From contig JAHBBC010000026.1 of NCBI GenBank assembly GCA_019915015.1, forward strand, positions 62,001-126,000: DNA of 64,000 bases, given 5' to 3'. This DNA is from Auriscalpium vulgare. Lineage: Eukaryota; Basidiomycota; Agaricomycetes; Russulales; Auriscalpiaceae. Below the pieces are notes generated by a model. The model searched no databases. It was not told the DNA's origin and was given only the letters and a program-made list of their open reading frames with translations. Positions 24,162 to 35,600 of this stretch are shown piece after piece. Numbering within the stretch: position 1 is the first letter of the stretch; each line of letters begins with the position of its first letter. The position numbers were made by a program, and so were the translations under genes.

Positions 24162-24563
24162 AGGTCACGTTGCTGGTGCGCGGGTGAAGGGATCTCGGTG
24201 CTGCTGATCTGATCGAATTTTGTGAGAAGTCGTTGTGATACTTTGTATCGTTGTTTGCTTTTTGATATCGTTGCTTTGCCGTCGTCGCTGCCTTGCTGTA
24301 ATTCATGTTTCTCGAATATAACAATGTATGCATTATCAAACTGTACAAATCCGCGTGTCGAACAGCGTGAGTAGAACATGATACACCAGGGAGAATGAAT
24401 ATAAGCATGGCACAGAAAAACATCAGCATACGTCAACCGCAAGAATACCGCCAACCACCGTCACTACGACCTCCTCGACCTCCTCGACCCGATGCTTGAC
24501 GTCAATGTCGCAAGCTAGCCATACAAGAAAAAAATTTACAAGATGAAGCGCGAGCGCAGTAAG
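24162..24563. other. Convergent P5-P6 3' region
   Basis: About 400 bp between two convergent stop codons; T-rich on the plus strand near 24220-24300, consistent with 3' untranslated sequence. No gene seen. Confidence 0.5.
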
Positions 24564-26441
24564 TCACATTTCCGCCAATACCTTGTCAAAGCTCTCCGCC
24601 ACAGCCTTGAGCATCGTCTCGCGTAGCCCGCTGACTACCTCCATCATCTCGCTCCTCGCCGCACTCAGCTTCCCCTCAAAGTAATCGTCAAACCATGCCA
24701 TCATGAAGGCGGCAGGTGTCAAGCCATCGACATCGGTGTTCGACTGCACCATGGCGACACGAGATGGTCCTGCAACGGGGGCAGACGATATCGTCTGTAG
24801 AGCACGCGTGTGTCCCACCGCCCGAGTTTCGGCCATCCCATCTTCAGGGTACACAAAATCCGTGTCGCTGCTCCGCGGAAATGCAGGAGATGCATATGCA
24901 TGACGCTATGAATGTAACTGTGAGTCGATGTACAGCGAAATAAATGCTGAAGTGACTGACCGCTTCGGTATCATGTAGACCGAGCGGGTGCGGGCGGATG
25001 TCCTCTCGGCTATCCCAGCCTGCGGAGACGTCGATCTATTGCAAACGCTCGGTGATACATACCGGTACGGAGAATGGGCTGGAGCCTACCTGACCGCGCG
25101 CCAGCGGTGGTACATTTATTGATTCAGGCTGACGGTAGTCGTCCGCCTGTAAACACAATATCATATGAGAGAATAGCAATGACCGTGAACAGAATTTCGC
25201 TCGCCTTGCGTTGTTCCTCGGACATTTGCCCGTCAATGTGCACGTCGAATCGGCCGCATCCCGCATTCGGGACACTGTCATGGTCAAGGCTCTAAAGCGC
25301 GGTTGTGAGACATTTTGCAGACCCATAGAATACGAGCGAAACTCACGGACTGGCGTGCCAGATTCTCCCGTGCGGTTTCGCCGAGCGCATTTCGCATCGC
25401 GATGCACGTCTGGCGGCGAAGCGAGCACAGCGTACAATGACCCTTCTTCCCGATGAAGCAGTACTTGGTTCCAGCGGCGTAGCAGCTTATACACGGCGTC
25501 TGGAACCAGCGCGATCAGCCAAAACGTGTTTCAAGAGGAAGAAAAATTGCACGCAACCGGGTTCCGCGGCGAGGACGTGGTGCCGACATGATACCTGTTC
25601 ACCCCTCCTTGATTCTTCGGTTTGTCGACGGTTACGACGATGGCATTTGCGGGAAGCCCATCTTTCTCTGGGTCATCACCTAGGCGGCGAGGGTTGGTGC
25701 CGATTGGCTCTGCTGGGGGTGGATTGCTCTTCCGCGGGCGCCCTCTGGGCCGCTTTGTCGGGCGCGGTGTGTAGTCGACATCCCTAGCATCGTCAGAAAT
25801 AATATCTTCGTCATCCTGTCGACGTTTGTGTGTGGAAGAGTCCGAGGTCGGGGGAGACGCCGCCAAAGCGAGAGGAAGAGAGGGTGCGTCTGGGAGGTCA
25901 GTAGAACTCGGAACCTGATACGCATTCTTCAGATCGTCCGCAGACACGTTCACCTCCTTCGCGCGCCTTTCAGCCACACCGTCTGTAGATGGCATGAAGA
26001 TGATGTAGGTGAACTCGAGACGACAGGCAACGCACATTCTTCTCGCCACCAGAGATCTGGATCGAGCGACCCCTTGAATAGTTCTTCAGGAGAGACGACA
26101 ACGATATCGAACGGGCTGAATGACCACCCCTTCTCTCCGCTTGTACTTGTCCGCAGGAGCACGCTTTGCGCATCGATGATCAACGCCGGAACGCGAGCGC
26201 CTGCCTCCAAACTCGACAGATACTTGAGCGCGGTCAGCTGGAGGAACTGTGAGCGAGCATTCTGGATTTTGTGTGTGAAGAGAGTGCGCACGACTTCATT
26301 GACGAACAGGGTGCAGTACGGGGCGCGGTCGATGAATGGCAGAGCGCGGAGACGCATATTTGCGTGAAATATCCGGGCAGCGTAGTACTGAGCCTTGGTA
26401 TCAATACTGGGGAGTAAGTCGGGGTCTTTCTGAGAGTGCAT
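24564..26441 (-). CDS. P6: module-array family protein with one Cys6 cluster, opposite strand
   Basis: Eight exons on the minus strand: 26292-26441, 26036-26237, 25558-25982, 25347-25499, 25184-25291, 25090-25146, 24961-25035 and 24564-24905, giving 503 residues. Domain A (TKAQYYAARIFHANMRLRAL ... LDPDLWW). Exon 3 carries an AT-hook (KRPRGRPRK) and module B (LPANAIVVTVDKPK ... YHVGTTSSPR). Exon 4 holds the cluster from residue 262, C-x2-C-x7-C-x7-C-x2-C-x6-C. The remaining exons are short, with the conserved TEA splice junction, then YPEDGM and domain D (FDDYFEGKLSAARSEM). The intron at 25147-25183 would be only 37 nt, so exons 5-6 are less sure. Only inverted member of the cluster. AT-hooks bind the minor groove of AT-rich DNA; with the zinc-like cluster this supports a nuclear role. 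Confidence 0.78.
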
Positions 26442-26522
26442 CGTAGCGCAATGGGGATGGTGAAGAGGAAAGACGACCCTTTGCGACGGCGTTGTCGAAT
26501 CCGGCGGAGTGTGAAACGCGTC

Positions 26523-26528
26523 CACGTG
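26523..26528 (-). promoter_or_regulatory. CACGTG element upstream of P6
   Basis: On the P6 strand reads CACGTGGACGCGTTTCAC, 82 bp before the start codon; one of the best matches to the family consensus. Confidence 0.6.
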
Positions 26529-26684
26529 TCGATGTGGCGATTGTGCGGGGCAAGGCCTGACGTTCAAGTTCTTGCTCATTCGCCTTCGACTTGGTTTCAC
26601 GGCTCGAATTCACCACTCAGTAATTGCGCGGAAACTGTCGCTTGATCACAAACAAATTTTCATGAATACATTGGACCGCGAGCA

Positions 26685-28658
26685 TCAATGACCGAACACC
26701 CCACACCTTCCTACAGCCTGAATCACACTCAAAACTTCCCGCGATACAGCGCACGACTCGAGAACCAGCTCGCGCAGCGGTACCCCCGCACGCGCGCGCG
26801 CGGCCAACCACACAGGCAGCTGGCTACTGAAACCCAGCCTGCTCGTTGTGCTCCAGAAATACCGCGGCCCGAGCGAGGTCTGCGAGCACGCGGCAAAGTC
26901 GACGCCGCGGAGCTTGAGCGAGGTTAGCTCCGGCAACAACGCTCCGCCCCGCCGGGTAGGGTCGCTGTGCGGACTGGTCGCATGTGCGGCGGGGGCAGGC
27001 GTCAAGCCCGCGGCCAGCACAGCGCACAGCGCGACCGCCGCGAACCCGCTTGCCTCGAGTGCGCGCGCGCGAGGGGCGTGCGCCAGCGCAGCCGCCCACC
27101 CCACTGTATCGAGAGTCGGGTCGGACAGGCTGAGCTCTCCGAGGTTGGGGGAAGACAGCGCCGCCACGGCGTGCTGGAGGATGCCGAGCTCCCGCCACAC
27201 GCTGCGCGGCGTCTGCGCGCGGAGGAGCACCGAGAGCGCGGGCGCATGCCCCGACTCGAGCGTCCACAGCTGAACGCTGAGAATGTCCTCCGTCCCGCGC
27301 GGACCGCCACGCCGCGCCGGGGCCACAGCGAGTTTGTGCGCGGAGAGCCCGACAAAGGTGCGGAAGACAGAGGCGACGACGTCGGCCTCCACGCCTGAGT
27401 AAAGGAGGTCCATGTGAACCGTCGCCGTGGGTGCGATTAGGATGTACTTGAGGACGGGAATCGCGTGTTTGAGTGTGGCACTGAGCTTGAAGTACTGGAG
27501 GCGGTCAAGGACGATGGGCTCGCTGCTGTTGACCGTGGCATGCCCGGAGATAGCAAGATCGTGGAGGACGAGTCGCGTAAGAGATCGCAGGTTCCGTAAG
27601 GCGCCGACCACGTCCCGCAGGGGCGGCATTTCGCGTCCCCGAAGGCCCTTGCCTTCGACTTGAAGATTCTGCTGGTGGATTTCGAGCGTCGTAAGCCCGG
27701 TCAAGAGCGGCGACGTCCACAGGAAACGTGCGTTGGTGCGAACCGTCAGACTGCGCAGGGACGGCGTGCGCCCGCCGAAAAGCTCCGCAGTGAGCATCGT
27801 CCGGCTCGGGTACTTGAAGCTCGCCGCGATCTCCAGCTCCTCCAGCGCAGGCGCCCATGCCCTCAGATACGGGGGGAGTATCATCTCGTTCGCCTGATGT
27901 CCAAGGACCAGCTTGAATCGGCTCGTGCGCGGGAGGTAGCGTTCAACGAGTCTGCGCTCGGTGCTACGCACGTTGACGCCGAATCCAGCAGTCGCTGTGC
28001 ACAGCGCCAAGGGCAGATCCTGCGCGCGCGCCGCCATAGCGTCCGCCCACGCGGCACCGAGCCGAAACGTGACGCTCGTCCACAGCTGGGGACAAGCAAG
28101 CGCGGTCGCGCGCCAGCGCGCGCAGACGTGCGTGGCAGCGATCCAGCCCGGGATGGCCGGCTGCAACAAATTGGCGCCGCCCGCGGGGGCGAGGGCAGCG
28201 AGGAGTGCAAGGATCTTTGTGAGGACCTCGGGAGGGAGGCGCGATACAGGCGCGAGGGCGTTGCGCTGGGCACAGAGGGTGGTTATGGCGTCCTGGATGG
28301 CGCGCGTGTCTTGTGCGAGGCGGGTGCGAACGGCGGCGACGGCCTCCTGCATGTGGGCTTCTTCGGCTTCCTGGTTCTTGAGTGACAGCTCCAGGCACTT
28401 CCGGAGTCGCGCTTCATCAGCAGGGAAGGTCTGCGGTGTGGCGAGGATGGCGGCGTAGGCGGGGACTGCGCCGAGCTGCGCGAGTCGTGTGGCGACAGTG
28501 TCCCGCCAGAACTGCACTGCCTGGGATCCAGGGATCAGGCATCTGAAGTAGTTGCTTGTTAGGTACACATTGCAACAGCGACGGTTATGATGGACGCACT
28601 GTCTAGCGTTGGAGTTCATTGGATCTTGACCGGAAGCAGTCGTGTTGAGAAAAGACAC
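26685..28658 (-). CDS. F-box protein with leucine-rich C-terminal part
   Basis: Single open frame of 657 residues on the minus strand. A coiled-coil-like helix (about 85-135) precedes an F-box-like domain at about 137-195 (RLPPEVLTKILALLA ... WIAATHVCARWR ... LWTSVTF), the layout common in the very large F-box families of agaricomycetes. The rest contains irregular Leu-rich repeats (SLRSLTVRT, LTTLEIHQQ, LRSLTRLVLHDLAI). Such proteins recruit substrates to SCF ubiquitin ligases through Skp1. The first 45 residues are Cys/Asn-rich and unlike the family; a splice acceptor just before QAVQFWRDTV suggests the true first exon may lie elsewhere upstream. The substrate cannot be inferred. It lies between P6 and the next gene, all on one strand. 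Confidence 0.8.
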   Translation of the reverse strand: MSFLNTTASGQDPMNSNARQCVHHNRRCCNVYLTSNYFRCLIPGSQAVQFWRDTVATRLAQLGAVPAYAAILATPQTFPADEARLRKCLELSLKNQEAEEAHMQEAVAAVRTRLAQDTRAIQDAITTLCAQRNALAPVSRLPPEVLTKILALLAALAPAGGANLLQPAIPGWIAATHVCARWRATALACPQLWTSVTFRLGAAWADAMAARAQDLPLALCTATAGFGVNVRSTERRLVERYLPRTSRFKLVLGHQANEMILPPYLRAWAPALEELEIAASFKYPSRTMLTAELFGGRTPSLRSLTVRTNARFLWTSPLLTGLTTLEIHQQNLQVEGKGLRGREMPPLRDVVGALRNLRSLTRLVLHDLAISGHATVNSSEPIVLDRLQYFKLSATLKHAIPVLKYILIAPTATVHMDLLYSGVEADVVASVFRTFVGLSAHKLAVAPARRGGPRGTEDILSVQLWTLESGHAPALSVLLRAQTPRSVWRELGILQHAVAALSSPNLGELSLSDPTLDTVGWAAALAHAPRARALEASGFAAVALCAVLAAGLTPAPAAHATSPHSDPTRRGGALLPELTSLKLRGVDFAACSQTSLGPRYFWSTTSRLGFSSQLPVWLAARARAGVPLRELVLESCAVSREVLSVIQAVGRCGVFGH

Positions 28659-29383
28659 CTATGAAGACGAATATGCGTTTCGATGAGTGCCATTTCTCAT
28701 TCAAAGAGGACCATACCCACCTTCCGTTGACAGAGTGAAAGATGAGAAAGCAAGTGTCAGGCGGTTCGCCATCCAAGTTGTGACGCTCGCTAGTGCGGAA
28801 AGAACAAGAACAAAAGCATCGTCACTGATCTGAGGCCGCCGGGCATGATGCACGAGGAGAGCACGGCTCACGCGCACGGGGAGGACGTGCGATACGTCGA
28901 TACAAGGAGAAGCTGGGACGACCATCGAAAGACGAAGATTCCGGAGAGGAACTCAGTAAGAGGGTAAGTAGCCGTCGAGGTACTGTAGTGACGCGGTGAC
29001 GTCGTGACGCCCTCATCGGGGGGTCACAAAGGTCACGGTCTCTACGCCGTGTCATACGGCTCGGCCGACGATGGTATCAGGTCTGTCTCCTCTGCCTCGC
29101 GCACATCTCCCCCGCCTCCCCCGAAAGACCCTCAACATACCCAGAAACATATTCTGGTGAGATATCCCTATTCTGAGTTTATTTCGCAGCGTAGAAACTG
29201 TGATAAAGCAGATGATGCGCGACCAATGCGCGACTTTGCGACCTCGCAAGAATGACCTAGCTTCCTTCGCTCCCTACTTCAGCTGTACGAGCATGCATCA
29301 ATCACAGTGTCTTCATTTCAGTGCTGACTATCTTTACTAATAGCCTATTGCAGGTGCTAGTTGTGAACTGCGTGTGACAACCC
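28659..29383. other. Intergenic region, no gene seen
   Basis: Between two minus-strand genes. Short frames only; expected to hold the F-box promoter and the 3' end of the upstream gene. Confidence 0.5.
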
Positions 29384-30471
29384 TCAGTACCCGTCGTACT
29401 CGTCGTACTCGTCGTCGTCCGCCCACTGGTCACGCCCAGCGAATTCGTCCTCCCAGGTGAAGCTCTCGTCGCTATCAAGATCGAGGTGTCCGAGCACACT
29501 GGAGCGCGACGCTGTGTACGCCCCACTGCCCGTTTCAATGCCAATTTCCTGGCCCTTCTCGTCCTTCAGCGCGCGAACGGCCCAGAAGCCAAGGTCGAAG
29601 CTGCTTCCAGTTCCGTGGCCCTTACGCCGCAGCATCGACCCGTGTTTGATCTGCAGGAGAGCGACATAGGTGAGCAAGATGTGTCGTCCGAGTGAGACCC
29701 GCGCCTGACGTACCTTCATCGTGCAGCGCCCCTCGAACAGTTCTTTCCCGTCTCCGCTCTCCCACACCTTGCGCATCTTCAGCTGTCCTATCCCCTCCGT
29801 TATCATACCACAGCCTTCGCCCGACGTGTCCAGCTCCACGCCCGCCTCGTACCCCGGGCCTTTCCCCACAGTCGACGCGTGCGCCGCCTCCTTCCCGGCG
29901 AACTCGACGTCGCCGACCCGCACATCGACCACGTAGATCGGCTCGAGAACCTCGCCGCTGAACGGGCTGGTCAACGTTGGGCACGAGAATGCCCCGCCGC
30001 GCCCATCGTCGCGCAGCGCGAGGCGCGCGCTGAAGTCCGGCTTGGCCTGGTAGAAGAGGATCTTCTTGTGAACGGCGGCAAAGTTGGGCTTCTGGGCACC
30101 GCGCGGGAGGTACTCGGAGCTCAGGAAGTTGAGTTTCGTCCCGTACAGGTCGAACTTGCCAGCGAAGGCCGCCGGGAGGAAGGCTGCGGGCAACTTCGAG
30201 TTGGTCGACGTGGCAGGCGTACTGATCTTCGCAGTGGTGCTTTTTTTTCTCGGTGCTGGCTGCTGAAGGGGCGGTGGTGCTCGCTGTAGAGCCACCGGGG
30301 GTCGCGATGGACTTGTTGATGGGCTTGGTGTTCTTGGATGCCGATTTCTCTTTGACTACCCGTCGCTTTTTCGCAGCGGCCCCTGCCTCTCGCGAGCCAT
30401 CCGGTTAGCTCAAGAATACGAGGCGTCGCATCGACGTTCTCCTCACCTGTGAGTTTTCTTTTCGGTGGCAT
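29384..30471 (-). CDS. Unrecognised protein with basic N-terminus and acidic C-terminus
   Basis: Three exons on the minus strand, 30447-30471, 30360-30388 and 29384-30262, introns 58 and 97 nt, give 310 residues. The start MPPKRKLTEAGAAAKKRR is a clear nuclear-localisation type sequence. The central part is one compact domain (FDLYGTKLNFLSSEYL ... ILFYQAKPDFSARLAL ... EPIYVVDVRVGDVEF ... HILLTYVALLQIKHGSML) of no family I recognise. The tail is very acidic (DQWADDDEYDEYDGY), a feature of histone- or chaperone-like nuclear proteins, though this is only a composition argument. A different reading through the second intron is open but shifts frame at an eight-A run at 30241-30248, so the spliced model is preferred. 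Confidence 0.75.
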
Positions 30472-32644
30472 GTTATATGTTGATGTTTAAGGATCGGTTG
30501 CAGGTCGAATGAATGCGAACGCGCGCGTTGACGACGCTGGCGAACCGTGATTCTCTGCGGTCACGGTGTGACAAGCTTGGCTTGTGTACTCGGCGCCCAA
30601 ACGCCGCAGATGGACATCGCAGCTCTCTCTGCTCACTCGCGGGCTGAGGACAAAGCCGTCTCGAGTGAAACTCGGTGCAATCAAGAGTGCTCCGTGATAC
30701 GAAGGCCTGTTATTTTTTTGCGGTTGGGTATCGGAGATGGATGCGCTACGATTCATTGACGAAATAGTTCTTCTTTCCTCAGGCTCACAGAGAAATTGTT
30801 ATCGAGACCTGCTTTGAATTCGAGATAAACACCTTGAGCGATGGGTCAATTCAGGATTTGCTGGTCGCGCGGGTATGAGGTATCGCGCATTGGCGGCCTC
30901 CGTCTTTCGATACTCGGTAGCGTAAAAGAGTACACGGGGCGCACAAACGGCCATCGAGCATACTACAAGAGACAGCTGCTCCCTATGTCGTGACTCGGCG
31001 TCTGCGGGCTAGAGCTCGGCGCGCAGTACTTACCGTGGGAAATTGGCACTTTGAGCGCGCCCGCGCTCTTCGACTCGTACCACAGCTCTTCCATCTGCAT
31101 CCACACCTTGCAGCCGATTCCACGTCCTCTCCTGTCTCCTAGGGCAACCGCGCTATATCTAGGGCGGTCCTATTTTGCTTTGCGAAACAGCCCGTCTTCG
31201 TGCGCCTTTTCGCCAACCCTCTCGAGTCGAGGCATGTCACGCTGCCACCCCAGTTATTCTCTGGTTCCCATCGTCTGCCATCGCACTTTCCGAGGCTCCA
31301 ACTGAGCGCCAGTCAGCAACCATGCCACACGAATACTCCCTTGGGTCGATTGTATTCGACTGTGCCGGGACGCGAAGCTCGTGGTCGAGTCCGTTATGAA
31401 ACTGGTCAAACAGGCAGGCGTTAGGTGTGCTCTCAAATAAGGTCTTCCTTTCCACATTGCTGACTGCATTTCCAGTTTCAACGCCGCACTCGCTGCAGGA
31501 TCACCTCGCATACTCGCCCATCTCTACGCCTCCGATCCCCGTCGGGCGCGCAGAAGCGGCCATCACACGAACGCGGTTCAACATGTCCGACGTCCCCGCC
31601 CGACTCATTGAAAGCACTCTTGCTCCCATAACGCCACTATGCAGCATCTCGGTCACAGGGCTGCTTGGCTGCTAATGCCCAGGAGGTCCGTGTGCTCATT
31701 CCTCAAAACCTTCAGGTTTTCCTTCTATCGTACGATGCTCTGACGCCTGAGTACCTATTCGAGAAGAGTACCGGTCCCCGATCTTGAGCTACATACATAT
31801 GGGTATCAACGTGCGCAGGATGTTACACGATGCTACGACCGAGGAGGCGGGCAGATTTCTCCTTGTGCGATGGGAGCGATCGAGGTTGCTGTGCCAGCGG
31901 GTAGGTGTCATTCTCGGGCCCAAATGCATTGCCCTATATGAGTTAGTTCGCTGACCGAGCTCCCATCTTGACCAGATGCGATCTCAACTAGTCGCCGCCG
32001 TGCACCCAGTCCTCCACATGTCTGCGCCAGCCACCCGCCTATTGTTCCCTTGATCCGAGTTGGGCCTGGCTTGCCTTGACGACGACGTGCACTCTAGTCA
32101 ATGCGTGTCGGGGCTCGATGGCTTTCTCGCGCGCGCGTCGGCTACAAGGCGTCGTCTATATGCGCTTGTAACCTTGGCGGCGAGCGATCCGAGGCGCGCA
32201 TACCGACGCCGGGGGCCAGCTATCTATGGAGGCCAAGCTATCAATGTGGGACCCCACACGGCGCTTGCAGTAAGTCTACCTTCCCGTATCTGCGTCCTGG
32301 GTTAACAATGTTAGCTCACCCACACGTCGCGAGCAGGACTCTGGACCTACCATGCAGGGTACTTGCGCACATGCGAGCCCTCCGAGTCACCGCTTCCTAC
32401 GCCTTACTGCCTGCTCGGCTACTAGGTACGGCTACGTAAATTAGAGCCATACAACACACGCCAGCCAGCGACACGCCCGTTTCTGGCACAATGCAGCCCT
32501 CCTCAAACCCTCCTTTTCAATTGCCGAGTGAAGGTGGCGCGGGAGACGCCGGCGGCGGGGTCACGTGCGCTCGTTTCATTCACCGCCGCCCGCCCGCGCC
32601 TTTGAAATTGTCTCTCTTTCCTCCTCCACCCCCACCCTGCCAAC
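30472..32644. other. Intergenic region of 2.2 kb, no gene supported
   Basis: Several open frames under 120 codons, none with family motifs or splice-compatible partners. Contains the P7 promoter at its right end. Confidence 0.5.
32562..32567 (+). promoter_or_regulatory. CACGTG element upstream of P7
   Basis: Sense reading CACGTGCGCTCGTTTCAT, 78 bp before the P7 start codon, preceded by GT as in P4. Confidence 0.55.
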
Positions 32645-35600
32645 ATGCAAAAGCCCCGCGTCCACAGCTACGACCGGACCTCCCTGCGCCTTGCTGCGCG
32701 CATTCACAGCGCTCTCACACGTCTCCGGAAAGGCGGAGGTCGCGCCCCATACCTAATGCTGCTTGCGAACGAAGTGGTGCGCCGTCTCACACCGAGAATA
32801 TCAGAATTTGTGCTGAACCTTACGTCTATCTGTCAATAGCTTAATGCCCTTAGACATATTTCGAATGAAGCCCTCAAACCCGACGAGTTCCCCCCTTTGA
32901 TTGTCGAGGCGCGGACGGTGCTGCTTCGCCCATCGGCGAGCGGCTCACAGGGGTGGTCGTTCAACCCCTGGCACATCGTCATCGACGTGCGCGCATCCAT
33001 TCCATGGAATGAGCCGTTGGGGGAAAACCTTTGGTGGGAGTACGATGGTGCGTCGCATTGCCTTTGTCGTTGCCTTTGTATGTGCGATATTGATAGCGTG
33101 ACTTTGCCGCAGCCGAAAAGGCGACGCGGCACTCTCGCAGGCTCAACGTGACGCCCGACGACATCCGCAATGCGTACACACCCCCACATCGCGCGCCAGC
33201 GACGGGCAATCTCCAGTGCGCGAGCGCGCCTGTGACTCCCCCGGTGTCGGTGCCTGTGACCGCACAGCCACCAGTCAACTCTATCTCGCCGCACGATCGC
33301 GATCTCCCCGCAGCGCCTCATCATCTCCCCGCAGCACCTCGTCACCATGACTCGTCCGCACCGACACATCGGGCAAGCACTTTGTCGGCGGGCCAGGCGT
33401 CGTCGTCCTCGGCAACCCCCAAGCGCAAGCACAGTGATATTGGAGAGAGTGCGCGTACGCCTCCTACGCAGCCTCCTCCCCGTCCACACACACCCGCCGT
33501 CGCCCCGCGTCAACAGGGCCCGATGGCCCAGCGCCCAGTTCCAGTTAACCAGCCGTCTTCAGCGACTCCGCCCAAACGCCAGCGCATCAAGAATGCCGGC
33601 GTCGACGAGGCTGGCGATGTCGTGGGTATCCTTGCCGCCCGCCCACACAATCCTGCTGCTGCGCCCCGCTCGTCTGCTGCGGCCGAGCATTCGGTGGACC
33701 AGTCCTCATCGGAGTCGGAGCCCAAACGCCGGCGCGTGTCTAGTGCCGAGGCTGGTGGTAGCGTGCGTATGCCGGCCACGCGCCCCCGACTTTCAAATCC
33801 TTTTCCGGCGGCACACCAACCTACTGCAGATCCGCGTCGACGCAGTTCAATGGCGATACCCCAAGGTCCGCGCACCGCCAATGATGTGGTCGGGCAGACT
33901 CGCCGCGTCCACCCTGGTCAGCCTCCGCATCCAGTCTCATCTGCGACGTCGCACAATCCCACCACCACGCCGCGTGAGCATAGGTCGCCTGTAGCGCCCC
34001 GGCTTCCGCGCCCGTCGAGCAAGACATCTCCAACACCCTCCAGACGCACGAGCATCAAAAATCAGGACGACGAGTCTGGACATGTCCGTACGCCTCCTCC
34101 AGGGCCGCAGTTTCCTGCGGCACCCACAGCTCCCCGCAGTTCCATACCCATGCCCAGGCAAGGTGCGACGATTCCATTTCCATCGGAGAACCCTGCTGCC
34201 TCGGCATTGCCGCGCGAACGTGGCCCCGCGACGAACGAGCCGGAGCCTGGCGATGTCGTCCGTGTTCCTGCCCACCCACCAGCACAGTTGGTTTCCTCTG
34301 CGGTTCCACACAATCCCACTCCCTCTCCGCATCTTGATTCCTCCGCGGCGGCTCAGCGTCCGCGCAATCCACCGACGAACTCCTCGGCTCGGACCTATGC
34401 CGACGGGGCTCAGGTTGAAGGTGTCCAGGCCTCCCAACCTCTCCCTCCACCACCGCAGTCGTCGTTGACTGCACGCCGTCAGAGCGACTCTTCCAGACGT
34501 CGGAGCATCGGGTCGGAAAGTCAGGCTCCCTCAGGAACACCATTTAAAAGGAAGCACGTTCTCGATGCTGCAGACGACGAAAATGTCACCCTGGAAGACA
34601 GCCCTTTGTCAGCCAAGCGGCGAAAACCCGACCATCAGAAGAGTGGTACAGAGCCTGGACAAGCTTCACCAGCGATACCTCCGCAAGACGAAACGCGCAT
34701 GACGACGGACGAACGAGGGCTAGAACAGTCTGACGTCGGGGAGGAACGGGGCTCTGCAGGTGAGTCTTTGAGCGATCCCAGCTGATGCTCTTGCTCACTT
34801 GTCTCGCGGTCCGAAGGCGAAGCCAGGAATAAGCCGCGCAGCGTTTTCAAATTCATGCCGCACCGCTTGACGCACCCAGACGAACGACAAGATCTTTTAG
34901 ACGACGTCGTCATCGTCAAAATCCCTGTAACTGGTCAGCCTTCGCAGTTCGAAGAGTATGCAGTGGGGACGTGTTCTCAGACGACGATGATCGTACGTCT
35001 GTCTGCACCGATCTCCGAGTTAAGCGTCCTGACTCCCAATGCCTTTTAGATTCCTTGCGAGCAGTGTAAGAAACTGGGGGTGGAGTGCTTCCCGGGATTT
35101 GCGCACTGTGTGCTGTGCGAGCTGCGTGGGGAGTTGTGTTCAATGCTTGGGCCTCTGGAGGGCGAGACCCCACGCGAGGTCAGCAATATCGCGGCATCAC
35201 TGAGTCGTGAGCTGACGAGTCTGCAGACCGCGGAAGACGGCGCCGAGACTTCAGCGGAAACAGAGAGAGCGCAGCGACCTGCTCCCCCGCCGAAAGACAC
35301 CCCGCGGCCCATCAAAAAGAACGAAAACGTGTCGAAGTTTCCGGAAGACTACGAGGTCGTGACGTTGAAATTACCGGGCAAGCCGAGATACCTTCTGGGG
35401 AAGAAATCGTCGCCTCGGCGGGAGGTACGTGCGTTGTCGACTGATGCTAGATCGCCTTGACTGAAATGCGCGGTGCAGACGCCATGCACAGTTTGCCGCG
35501 CTGCTGGTTTTCCTTGCTTCAAAGACGGTGGTAAGAAGAAATGTGTTTTGTGCTCACTGCGGAAGGCTTCCTGCGTTCCTGAGTCTGGCTCCGGCAAAGT

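Noticed and set aside
30241..30248. Frameshift at an eight-base homopolymer in the acidic-tail gene
   Set aside because: An intron at 30263-30359 gives a clean in-phase model, so no error needs to be assumed.
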